A DNA stretch of 5,516 nt from GH45 sp965370965 (lineage in GTDB: Bacteria; Bacteroidota; Bacteroidia; Bacteroidales; SZUA-534). This document shows, one piece after another, positions 1 to 5,516 of this stretch. The notes under the pieces are model-generated. The model was not told the origin of the DNA. It did no database searches and was given only the letters and a program-made list of their open reading frames with translations. The translations under genes were made by a program, and so were the position numbers. Location of the stretch: contig CBDUWQ010000240.1 of NCBI GenBank assembly GCA_965370965.1, positions 1 to 5,516 of the forward strand, read 5' to 3'. Position 1 is the first letter of the stretch. Every line of letters starts with the position of its first letter.

Positions 1-30
1 AAACTTATTTTATAAATCAAATAATATATT

Positions 31-1920
31 ATGAAACATTTACTTATTACATTTTTAATTATATGTTCTTTTTTTTCATCCAAGAATATAATATATTCTC
101 AAAATATATATGAACAAACAACTGATTTAAACGCCTGGATCGATTCACAAATTACAAAAGGTATGGATTCCTTAAATATTGCAGGAGCTACCATTGTGTT
201 AATGCAGGGCGATTCTATTCGACATATTAAAGGATATGGTTTAGCCGATATTGAATCCAATACACCGGTGAATGGCAATTCTTCGATATTTGGCGTAGGT
301 TCCATTTCAAAAACTTTTGTGGCTACAGCAGTGATGCAATTAGTTGAGGAAGGAAAGTTAGAACTTGATCAGGATGTGAACAGTTATCTCACAAGCTTTC
401 AATTGAAGCATAAATTCAACGACTCAATTACTGTCAGGCACCTTTTAACACATACGGCCGGTTTTGATAATTGCATTATTGGCACGTCAGTTCGGGCTGA
501 AGAAGATGTCATTCCCTTAGCCCAATATTTAAAAAAACGAATGCCACCGCAAATAAGACCCTCAGGTAAGTCCATAAACTATACCAATCAGGGGTATGCT
601 TTATTGGGGCTTATTGTTGAAGAAGTATCAGGTCAACCTTGTTATGAATACATTAGAAAAAAAATACTGAAGCCTCTGGAGATGAATAGCAGCGGGTTTA
701 AAAGACAAGCTGAGCTCAAGAAAAACTACGTCACCAGTTACTTGCAAAAGGGCGAACAATTAGTTCCATACCAACCTGATTTTAAACTTAATTATCCTGC
801 AGGAGGATTAAATGCAACGGCATCAGATATGGGTCACTATATATCTATGTTCTTGAATAATGGTCGCTTTAAAGGGGTTCAAATTTTAGATTCTACCATT
901 GTAGCAAAAATGTTTCATACACCATTCAGGCATTATGAAAAGGCTGAATACGGACGGTTGTTGGCCTTTCCTGAATCGAGTTGGTACGGCATAAAGCTCT
1001 ATGAACATACCGGTACTGCTCAAGGATTTAATAGTCAATTATCTTTGATTCCAGAAAAAAACACAGGCCTGTTTATTTCTGTTAATTCTGGGAATCATCT
1101 AACTAAAAAAAGTAAACTATTTATTAACCAATTTACTTATGATCTTTTGGCACGACTGATGCCTGAAAGCATGGTTGAAGAAGAAAAGGCAAAAGTTTCG
1201 CCTGCGATTGGTTCTGTTGATGAACCATTGGAGGCGTTCACAGGTAAGTACCGATATACATGGTATGGATTTACAACTTTGGAAAAATTGGGTATTTTAA
1301 TTGGAATAGCTCCTGAAATAGAGATTGTACAAAAAGATAATACACTTGAAATACTCCAATGGAACGACAAACTCATTCCTATCTCCGATTTAACCTTCTA
1401 TTCAAAATATGACAGATACTTAGCTTTTGGCAGAGGTTTTAAAGGAGATATTTCATATTTCTTTACAGATACCTATTCATACCATAAATTAAAATGGTAC
1501 GAACCAGTTAAATTTCAGATGTTCTGGATAGGAAGTATTATCCTTATTTTATTGATTTACATTATAACGAGTGCCGTACGTCAACTATTTGTTCTCAATA
1601 AAAAAAGCCATCTCATAAAAAGCGTTAATTTTTCATTGGCCGCTTTAATTGTCTTTTTCCTTTCAATGCTTTCTTATGCTATAATAACAACGGATCAGAT
1701 GGAATTTTTCTATGGAATACCTTTACTCTTTAAAATAGCCTTGGTGCTACCCTTTTTAATTATTCCATTGGAGCTTGTTAGTATCTATTTATTGACAAAA
1801 GCCATTCGATTTAAAGAGCTGGGAACTTATGATTTAATATATCAATCGCTTATTGCTGTTGCAGCTTTGTTTTTTATTCCTTGGTTAATGTATTACAATT
1901 TAATTGGATTTAATTATTAA
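31..1920 (+). CDS. Exported serine hydrolase (beta-lactamase/PBP fold) with C-terminal four-helix membrane domain
   Basis: The 629-residue protein starts with a Sec-type signal peptide (basic MKH, hydrophobic residues 4-16, likely cleavage near residue 23). Residues ~32-375 form a class C beta-lactamase-type domain (PF00144 family). It shows the S-x-x-K nucleophile motif SISK (S91, K94), the family hallmark HLLTHTAGF (137-145), the Y-x-N motif YTN (Y184, N186) and HTG (326-328) in place of the KTG of true beta-lactamases. HTG is usual in the esterase, D-aminopeptidase and carboxypeptidase-like members. Residues ~398-492 look like the small beta-rich domain often following this fold. Four hydrophobic helices follow at about 497-515, 534-553, 563-589 and 603-622. 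The catalytic domain should therefore lie outside the cytoplasmic membrane and be anchored at its C-terminus. The ATG at 31 is preferred because the signal peptide follows directly; upstream is A/T-rich with no Shine-Dalgarno, as is common in Bacteroidota. Substrate unknown; antibiotic resistance should not be inferred. Confidence 0.9.
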   Translation: MKHLLITFLIICSFFSSKNIIYSQNIYEQTTDLNAWIDSQITKGMDSLNIAGATIVLMQGDSIRHIKGYGLADIESNTPVNGNSSIFGVGSISKTFVATAVMQLVEEGKLELDQDVNSYLTSFQLKHKFNDSITVRHLLTHTAGFDNCIIGTSVRAEEDVIPLAQYLKKRMPPQIRPSGKSINYTNQGYALLGLIVEEVSGQPCYEYIRKKILKPLEMNSSGFKRQAELKKNYVTSYLQKGEQLVPYQPDFKLNYPAGGLNATASDMGHYISMFLNNGRFKGVQILDSTIVAKMFHTPFRHYEKAEYGRLLAFPESSWYGIKLYEHTGTAQGFNSQLSLIPEKNTGLFISVNSGNHLTKKSKLFINQFTYDLLARLMPESMVEEEKAKVSPAIGSVDEPLEAFTGKYRYTWYGFTTLEKLGILIGIAPEIEIVQKDNTLEILQWNDKLIPISDLTFYSKYDRYLAFGRGFKGDISYFFTDTYSYHKLKWYEPVKFQMFWIGSIILILLIYIITSAVRQLFVLNKKSHLIKSVNFSLAALIVFFLSMLSYAIITTDQMEFFYGIPLLFKIALVLPFLIIPLELVSIYLLTKAIRFKELGTYDLIYQSLIAVAALFFIPWLMYYNLIGFNY

Positions 1921-2127
1921 GAAACGGGCATAACACGCGGTTACATAATAATTTGGCATATTGCAAATAAATCCTACTACAATAATTGAAAGAAATTTAA
2001 AAGATTAATAAGCTATCTAATTTTCATCATCAATTTTATTACAATTATTAATAGCCCGACGGCTGTCTGGTGTTGTTATCTCTGAGCTATTCTTTAACAC
2101 AGAATTTCGACAATGTGATAATAATGC
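1921..2127. other. Non-coding spacer after the serine hydrolase gene
   Basis: No open frame with coding character is visible on either strand. Immediately after the stop codon there is a short GC-rich motif (1926-1944) containing TAAC and GTTA as inverted arms around CGCG. A small hairpin ATAGCC-CGAC-GGCTGT (2051-2066) is the only other structure seen. No intrinsic terminator with a T-run follows the hydrolase gene, so its transcription end is not located. Confidence 0.6.
1926..1944. repeat. attC-like GC-rich inverted motif at the gene's 3' end
   Basis: The bases GGGCATAACACGCGGTTAC begin six bases after the stop codon of the hydrolase gene. TAAC (1931-1934) and GTTA (1940-1943) are inverted arms. 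The placement directly behind a stop codon and the GCATAAC start, one mismatch from the RYYYAAC core, recall the first half of an integron attC site. I could not find the partner GTTRRRY core at the usual distance, so this is either a degenerate half-site or another gene-end repeat. The resemblance is an inference. Confidence 0.25.
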
Positions 2128-2157
2128 CTTGATTCGACATACGCTATTATAACTTTT
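2128..2157 (+). promoter_or_regulatory. Candidate Bacteroidota-type promoter for the S41 remnant
   Basis: TAACTTTT at 2150-2157 matches seven of eight positions of the Bacteroidota -7 element TAnnTTTG. A TTG at 2129-2131 lies 18 bases upstream, near the expected place for the -33 TTTG element. The predicted RNA would have a leader of roughly 50 bases before the lost start at 2212. This is a motif match in AT-rich DNA, so chance is a real alternative. Confidence 0.4.
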
Positions 2158-2211
2158 CAAAACTAATTTTCAACAAACTCTAAATAACATTAACATAAAA
2201 ATTATAGAACA

Positions 2212-2727
2212 ATAAAAAAAACATTAATACTACTATTAGCAGCTTTTACTTTATTCAGTTGCGCAGAAAAATCAGATGCCAACAAGCTTACTGAAGATAA
2301 AACTACAAATGGTATTGCCAAAATTTACGCTTTAAAGGATTATCAACAAGATTTTAAACAAATGATTGATATAATGCTTAAAAATCATCCTCAACCCTAC
2401 GCCTTTATTAGTAAAGATTCTCTGGATAAGCTCATTAATATTCAATACAGTAAAATCACAGATACAATAACAGTGGGAGGATTCTCGTGGATATGCGATG
2501 CAGTTGTTGCTGCTATTAATTGCAATCACACTGCTTTATTCTTGCCTGAAGAATTTGATGAAATCCCAATCTCAAAGCATTTTCCTATAAAAGCCAAATA
2601 TGTTGGGTCTAAATTATACATTGTTGATGCAAAGAACAACTCCAATAAATTAGCTGAAGGAACAGAAATTTTGACCATAAACGGAGTCGATGTAGAAAGG
2701 CTGCAAAAAGAGATATTTCAATATTGA
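2212..2727 (+). pseudogene. S41-type peptidase lipoprotein, start codon lost and 3' part missing
   Basis: Read in frame from ATA at 2212, the sequence gives (I)KKTLILLLAAFTLFSC: a full lipoprotein signal peptide with lipobox LFSC and the lipidated Cys at codon 17 (2260-2262). There is no in-frame ATG, GTG or TTG between the upstream stop (2191-2193) and the ATG at 2362, so the original ATG has most likely mutated to ATA. Codons 37-135 resemble the N-terminal helical domain of Bacteroidota S41 (tail-specific/C-terminal processing) peptidases, with motifs NHPQPY (58-63) and NCNHTAL (103-109). Codons ~125-171 start a PDZ-like domain (EGTEILTINGVDVERL, 149-164). The frame stops at TGA inside it, so the Ser/Lys catalytic domain is absent; family members are usually 400 or more residues. 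The downstream +1 frame runs open for 21 codons to 2785 but I do not recognise it. Translation from 2362 would give a 121-residue cytosolic fragment, probably non-functional. The family call is from remembered motifs. Confidence 0.75.
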
Positions 2728-2732
2728 AATAT
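2713..2732. repeat. Perfect 20-bp palindrome across the truncated end of the S41 remnant
   Basis: ATATTTCAAT (2713-2722) is followed directly by its exact reverse complement ATTGAAATAT (2723-2732). AGAG (2709-2712) can further pair with CTCT (2735-2738) across a 2-base bulge, giving a potential 14-bp cruciform arm. The TGA that ends the reading frame (2725-2727) lies within it. Confidence 0.85.
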
Positions 2733-2751
2733 TCCTCTGGCAAGTAAAATC

Positions 2752-2804
2752 AAAAGAGGCTGTTTATAAAGACAAAGAGGTCTGATTTATCAGCCTCTTT
2801 TTTT
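2752..2804 (+). terminator. Intrinsic terminator after the S41 remnant
   Basis: AAAAGAGGCTG (2752-2762) pairs perfectly with CAGCCTCTTTT (2791-2801), an 11-bp stem. The stem can be extended by ATAAA/TTTAT across a three-base bulge, and GAC/GTC can pair near the tip. The right arm runs into seven T residues (2798-2804). On the opposite strand the stem ends in only four T residues, so termination of leftward transcripts from the his operon is possible but weaker. Confidence 0.85.
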
Positions 2805-2872
2805 ATTTCTAATATATAGTCCTATGTAGAGCTTATCCATAAAGTCAGCTTTTTTATTGGCGAAACAACTAA

Positions 2873-2922
2873 GCCCTGAAGTGGGCGTAATCATTAGCTC
2901 GGGGTTTTAACCCCGAGAATGA
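2873..2922. repeat. REP-like double hairpin
   Basis: The first hairpin is GCCC (2873-2876) with GGGC (2883-2886). The second is CTCGGGGTT (2898-2906) with AACCCCGAG (2909-2917), a perfect 9-bp pairing that in practice would open into a TTTTAA loop. It is extended by TCATT (2891-2895) with AATGA (2918-2922) around an AG bulge. It is much more GC-rich than its surroundings and has no T-run, so it is not a typical terminator. Two short GC-rich hairpins in a row resemble dispersed REP-type elements seen in Bacteroidota intergenic DNA. Copy number elsewhere cannot be judged here. Confidence 0.55.
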
Positions 2923-3117
2923 GTAATAACCTGCAGTTTAGCGTTCTTAGAAGAAAAGTTAAGTTGAAAATGAAATGATGCATAGCCTACCCCGAACTTG
3001 GTTTGAGGGAACGCAATATTTAAAATCTGTTTAATTTTAACTGAATAAAATAAGTCTCAAGCAATTTTTTATTTTCGACTTGAACATAATTTATCATTTT
3101 CTATCTGTTTCCTCCCT

Positions 3118-3170
3118 GATTAACCTTAGATACGGTTATCATACCATTTTAAAATCAAAATTACTGGTAT
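3118..3170. repeat. Two adjacent small hairpins
   Basis: GATtAACC (3118-3125, one bulged T) pairs with GGTTATC (3134-3140). Directly after it, ATACCA (3141-3146) pairs with TGGTAT (3165-3170). Each stem is only 6-7 bp in AT-rich DNA, so individually they are weak. They matter mainly because further inverted repeats follow at 3183-3234 and 3270-3303. Confidence 0.4.
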
Positions 3171-3182
3171 AATGCCAATGTA

Positions 3183-3234
3183 GAATCAAAACTGATATAC
3201 AAATGCTAATGAAGTATATCGGTAACTTTGATTC
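3183..3234. repeat. Long imperfect inverted repeat (hairpin)
   Basis: GAATCAAA (3183-3190) pairs perfectly with TTTGATTC (3227-3234) and GATATAC (3194-3200) with GTATATC (3214-3220). Between them ACT pairs with GGT (one G-T pair), leaving a three-base bulge AAC (3224-3226). The total is about 18 paired positions around a 13-base loop. No T-run follows on either strand, so it is not an obvious terminator. Confidence 0.7.
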
Positions 3235-3269
3235 ACAATCGGTATCAATCTGTTTCTGTTGATAAAATT

Positions 3270-3303
3270 CTGATTAGCGTCAAATAGAAGAATTGATAAT
3301 CAG
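3270..3303. repeat. Inverted repeat CTGATTA/TAATCAG
   Basis: CTGATTA (3270-3276) is exactly complementary to TAATCAG (3297-3303) with a 20-base loop. AATTC (3266-3270) and GAATT (3290-3294) offer an alternative pairing. The stem is short and may be chance, but it continues the series of inverted repeats beginning at 3118. Confidence 0.4.
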
Positions 3304-3310
3304 TGCCTTA

Positions 3311-3318
3311 TAACTTTG
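3311..3318 (+). promoter_or_regulatory. Perfect TAnnTTTG element pointing into hisIE antisense
   Basis: TAACTTTG matches the Bacteroidota -7 element exactly. TTG (3293-3295) lies 15 bases upstream, closer than the usual -33 spacing. A transcript from it would run antisense into the 3' end of hisIE. No gene follows on this strand. In DNA this AT-rich the match may be accidental. Confidence 0.2.
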
Positions 3319-3378
3319 TCAAATTTGTTAAAATTCAATCAATTTATTATTTTTATACTTTGTTACCAAATGTATGAT

Positions 3379-3969
3379 TTAATGTCTCCCTTTCAAAATT
3401 TCAACTACATCATTTAATTTAAAACCTTTGGCTTGTAATAGAACTAAATAGTGAAAAAGTAAATCGGCACTTTCGTTAAGGAAAATATTATCGTTATTAT
3501 CTTTTGCCTCAATAACTACCTCAACAGCCTCTTCTCCCACTTTTTGGGCGATTTTATTTATACCTTTTTTAAAAAGTGATGCTGTATAAGATTTATCACT
3601 CATATTAGTTCTGCGTTCTGTAATTACATCTTCAAGTTGAGATAAAAAACCATAGCTCTGAATATTTTCACCAGCCCAGCAAGTATCTGTTCCTTTGTGG
3701 CAAGTTAGTCCTTCGGGTTTTACTTTTATTAAAAGCGCATCTTTATCACAATCGTTTTCTATACTTACAAGGTTTAAGTAGTTTTTACTTTCTTCTCCCT
3801 TTGTCCATAAGCGTTGTTTGCTTCTACTAAAAAAAGTTACTCGTTTAATTTCAATAGTTTTATCGTATGCTTCTTGGTTCATATAGCCCAACATAAGCAC
3901 AGTGTTTGTTTCTGCATCTTGTATTATTGCAGGAACCAATCCTGATTGTTTATCAAATTTTATTTCCAT
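3379..3969 (-). CDS. hisIE: Bifunctional phosphoribosyl-AMP cyclohydrolase / phosphoribosyl-ATP pyrophosphatase
   Basis: This cytosolic enzyme carries out steps two and three of histidine synthesis: PR-ATP to PR-AMP plus pyrophosphate (HisE part), then ring opening of PR-AMP to ProFAR (HisI part). In the 196-residue protein, residues ~1-105 are HisI. They show LMLGYMNQEA (26-34 region), SRSKQRLWTKGE (48-59), the metal-binding DCD (73-75) and the zinc ligands C90, H91 and C97 in CHKGTDTCW. Residues ~110-196 are HisE. They show ERR (118-120), SYTASLF (127-133), KVGEEAVE (143-150, acidic metal ligands E146, E147, E150) and ESADLLFHYLVLL (166-178, with E166 and D169). The length is normal for the fused form. 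The ATG sits 2 nt after the hisF stop, so translation is probably coupled. It is the last gene of the visible operon, and no motif residue is missing. Confidence 0.97.
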   Translation of the reverse strand: MEIKFDKQSGLVPAIIQDAETNTVLMLGYMNQEAYDKTIEIKRVTFFSRSKQRLWTKGEESKNYLNLVSIENDCDKDALLIKVKPEGLTCHKGTDTCWAGENIQSYGFLSQLEDVITERRTNMSDKSYTASLFKKGINKIAQKVGEEAVEVVIEAKDNNDNIFLNESADLLFHYLVLLQAKGFKLNDVVEILKGRH

Positions 3970-3971
3970 TT

Positions 3972-4733
3972 TTATTTCTTTTTATCGTATTTCAATATTT
4001 TTATTTTTAGAAATGTTTTAAGTTCATTAATATTTATTTCATTAAAATGAAAAACACTTGCGGCTAAGGCAGCATCTGCTTTCCCATCTTTAAATGTATC
4101 GGCGAAGTGCTGCATTGTTCCTGCTCCACCCGATGCAATAATTGGTATTTTTAGCATATCAGATAATTTTTTCAATGCATTGTTTGCAAAGCCATCTTTT
4201 GTGCCATCGTTATTCATCGATGTAAATAGAATTTCGCCTGCACCATGCTTTTCTACTTCTTTTGCCCAATCGAATAAATCAATATCGGTATGAACTCTAC
4301 CACCGACTAAATGCACTTTCCATTGCTCTTCTATCAGCTTTGCATCTATAGCTACCACCACACATTGGCTTCCAAATTTAGTGGATAATTGATTTATTAA
4401 TTCGGGATTTTTAACAGCAGACGAATTTACAGAAACCTTATCGGCACCGGATTGTAGCAATATATTTACATCTTCTACCGACGAAATTCCTCCGCCAACG
4501 GTAAATGGTATGTTTATATTCTGTGCTATTTTCTCTACTAAATCGGTAAAAGTTTTTCTGTTATCTTTTGTAGCCGTAATATCAAGAAAAACTAACTCGT
4601 CAGCTCCATTTTGAGAATAGTATTTTGCCAAATCAACGGGGTTGCCAGCATCTCTGAGGTTCTCAAAATTTATTCCTTTTACAGTTCTTCCGTCTTTAAT
4701 ATCTAAGCAGGGTATTATTCTTTTAGCTAACAT
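3972..4733 (-). CDS. hisF: Imidazole glycerol phosphate synthase, cyclase subunit
   Basis: HisF is a (beta/alpha)8 barrel that joins PRFAR with ammonia from the HisH glutaminase to make imidazole glycerol phosphate and AICAR, the latter feeding purine synthesis. The 253 residues are close to the usual ~251-258. Both catalytic aspartates are present, D11 (PCLDIKDG) and D130 (VAIDAKL). So are the conserved K19, the phosphate-binding loops GGG (80-82) and SGGAG (201-205), and D176 in TSMNNDGTKDGF. The charged ring at the ammonia channel mouth (R5, E46, K99, E167) is also intact, which implies a working HisH partner elsewhere. The C-terminus ends in a lysine-rich tail (residues 242-253). The ATG lies inside the 3' end of hisA (11-nt overlap), with a weak AGAG a few bases upstream, so it probably relies on coupling to hisA. 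Confidence 0.97.
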   Translation of the reverse strand: MLAKRIIPCLDIKDGRTVKGINFENLRDAGNPVDLAKYYSQNGADELVFLDITATKDNRKTFTDLVEKIAQNINIPFTVGGGISSVEDVNILLQSGADKVSVNSSAVKNPELINQLSTKFGSQCVVVAIDAKLIEEQWKVHLVGGRVHTDIDLFDWAKEVEKHGAGEILFTSMNNDGTKDGFANNALKKLSDMLKIPIIASGGAGTMQHFADTFKDGKADAALAASVFHFNEININELKTFLKIKILKYDKKK

Positions 4734-5442
4734 ATTTCTCTAATTCTTTAAGTGATATTCTGTTTTCGTAGATTGCTTTGCCAATTATAGCTCCGTATAT
4801 TCCCATTTTTTTTAGTTTATCGAGTTCTTCAATATTTGTAACTCCACCACTTGCAACTAAATTTAGCTTGGGAAACTTATCTGCAATTTTCTGATATAGT
4901 TCAATCGAAGTTCCTTTCAGCATCCCGTCTTTGCTAATATCTGTGCAAATTGAATATTTAATGCCTGCCTTGGTGTAGTCTTCAAGAAAATTGAATAAAT
5001 TTAATTCTGATGTTTCTTGCCAGCCAGTAATAGCAATCATTTCCTTTTTAACATCAGCTCCTAAAATAATTTTCTCAGCTCCGTATTTTTTAATCCATTG
5101 TAAAACAATTTCATTATTTTTAACAGCAATACTTCCCGCGGTTAATTGGTTTGCTCCGCTGTTAAAAACAGTTTTAACATCATTGTCGGTTTTTATTCCT
5201 CCTCCAAAATCAATTTTTAGATTTGTATTTTTTGCAATAAGTTCTAAAACTTTACAATTTACAATTTTGCCTTGTTTTGCTCCATCTAAATCAACTAAAT
5301 GCAGATGTTTAATGCCGCTACCCTCAAATTGTTTTGCAATTTCTAAGGGGTTTTCGTTGTAAATTTTCTTTGCAGAATATTCGCCCTGCTCTAAGCGAAC
5401 GCATTTTCCATCTATTATGTCTATTGCTGGTATTATTAACAT
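4723..5442 (-). CDS. hisA: ProFAR isomerase (HisA)
   Basis: HisA is a (beta/alpha)8-barrel enzyme catalysing the Amadori rearrangement of ProFAR to PRFAR, the HisF substrate. The 239 residues match the family length. Catalytic D8 lies in PAIDIIDGK and the second catalytic D130 in LGADVKK. Other family marks are VRLEQGEY (15-22), HLVDLDGAKQG (48-58), phosphate loop GGG (80-82), GW (140-141), TDISKDGMLKG (167-177), SGG (198-200) and GKAIYE (221-226). The ATG at 5442 is chosen because the barrel's first strand begins at residue 2. No Shine-Dalgarno is visible and the upstream bases are A/T-rich. It is the first visible gene of the leftward hisA-hisF-hisIE unit. HisH often precedes it in this phylum but was not recognised in the remaining 74 bases. 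Confidence 0.97.
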   Translation of the reverse strand: MLIIPAIDIIDGKCVRLEQGEYSAKKIYNENPLEIAKQFEGSGIKHLHLVDLDGAKQGKIVNCKVLELIAKNTNLKIDFGGGIKTDNDVKTVFNSGANQLTAGSIAVKNNEIVLQWIKKYGAEKIILGADVKKEMIAITGWQETSELNLFNFLEDYTKAGIKYSICTDISKDGMLKGTSIELYQKIADKFPKLNLVASGGVTNIEELDKLKKMGIYGAIIGKAIYENRISLKELEKYVS

Positions 5443-5516
5443 ATTTAAAAAGTTATAGGTTTATCCTGAATAATTCATGCGTTTAGTTTGATGTAGCTGT
5501 AAGGCATCGGAAACCG
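5443..5516 (-). other. Upstream of hisA, no recognisable gene
   Basis: On the minus strand all three frames stop before hisA, after short peptides ending SYIKLNA, CLTATSN and KRMNYSG. None resembles a HisH C-terminus. A TATAACTTT string (5449-5457, minus strand) resembles a -7 element but sits only a few bases before the ATG and lacks a -33 partner. I cannot say whether hisA is transcribed from here or from further upstream. Confidence 0.5.

Larger units (their letters stand above)
2805..3378. other. Convergent non-coding region, hairpin-rich
   Basis: This stretch lies between a rightward remnant and the leftward his operon, so both 3' ends face it. No reading frame of coding character was seen on either strand; the few open frames are very short. 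It holds a REP-like double hairpin (2873-2922) and a run of imperfect hairpins (3118-3303). A distant 6-bp inverted pair GCGTTC/GAACGC lies at 2941-2946 and 3009-3014. No clear T-run terminator for the leftward his transcript was found near its 3' end. Confidence 0.7.

Noticed and set aside
99..305. Open frame of 68 codons on the - strand
   Set aside because: Shadow of the hydrolase coding frame, which carries clear family motifs here.
1137..1376. Open frame of 79 codons on the - strand
   Set aside because: Antisense to the serine hydrolase gene, with no start context and no recognisable motif.
2332..2529. Open frame of 65 codons on the - strand
   Set aside because: Antisense to the S41 remnant, whose sense frame has a lipobox and family-like motifs.
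2362..2727. A 121-residue protein starting at ATG 2362
   Set aside because: The coding frame clearly extends upstream through a lipoprotein signal peptide to 2212. An internal start would lose export and leave half a domain.
2805..3378. CRISPR array, tRNA or integrase attachment site in the intergenic region
   Set aside because: There are no regularly spaced direct repeats, no cloverleaf-like arms with a TTC loop, and no integrase gene nearby.
3370..3417. Tiny + strand frame MYDLMSPFQNFNYII
   Set aside because: Only 15 codons and antisense to the hisIE 3' end. It has no ribosome-binding support.
4991..5362. Open frame of 123 codons on the + strand
   Set aside because: It lies wholly antisense to hisA, whose catalytic motifs are intact, and its translation has no recognisable domain.
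5448..5455. hisA promoter at TAACTTTT (- strand)
   Set aside because: It is only 5 bases from the ATG and has no -33 element, so I did not annotate it as a promoter.

Overview
The window looks like a piece of a Bacteroidota (Bacteroidetes) chromosome. It is AT-rich, its genes lack clear Shine-Dalgarno sequences, and promoter-like TAnnTTTG/T elements occur. It also carries a hisA-hisF-hisIE gene order with a fused hisI-hisE and a lipoprotein-type S41 peptidase remnant, both common in that phylum. Genus cannot be read from the sequence.

Layout. Positions 31-1920 (+) encode an exported serine hydrolase of the beta-lactamase/penicillin-binding-protein fold with a C-terminal four-helix membrane part. 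Positions 1921-2211 are non-coding and hold a small attC-like motif and a promoter candidate. Positions 2212-2727 (+) are the remains of an S41-type lipoprotein peptidase. Its ATG appears to have become ATA, and its 3' part, including the whole catalytic domain, is missing. The break lies inside a perfect 20-bp palindrome, and a strong intrinsic terminator follows at 2752-2804. Positions 2805-3378 are a convergent non-coding region rich in hairpins, including a REP-like double hairpin. Positions 3379-5442 (-) carry hisIE, hisF and hisA, read in the order hisA-hisF-hisIE. The last 74 bases lie upstream of hisA and hold no recognisable gene.

How the genes work together. HisA isomerises ProFAR to PRFAR. 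HisF, with the glutaminase HisH (not in the window), converts PRFAR to IGP and AICAR. HisIE performs the two earlier steps, PR-ATP to PR-AMP to ProFAR. The hisA/hisF overlap of 11 nt and the hisF/hisIE gap of 2 nt imply one translationally coupled transcript. All catalytic residues checked are present, so this part is ordinary housekeeping. The serine hydrolase is unrelated in function and its substrate cannot be told.

I found no convincing new multi-gene system. The points most worth a second look are the decayed S41 lipoprotein gene, which keeps a promoter candidate and terminator, the palindrome at its break, and the structured intergenic region next to it.
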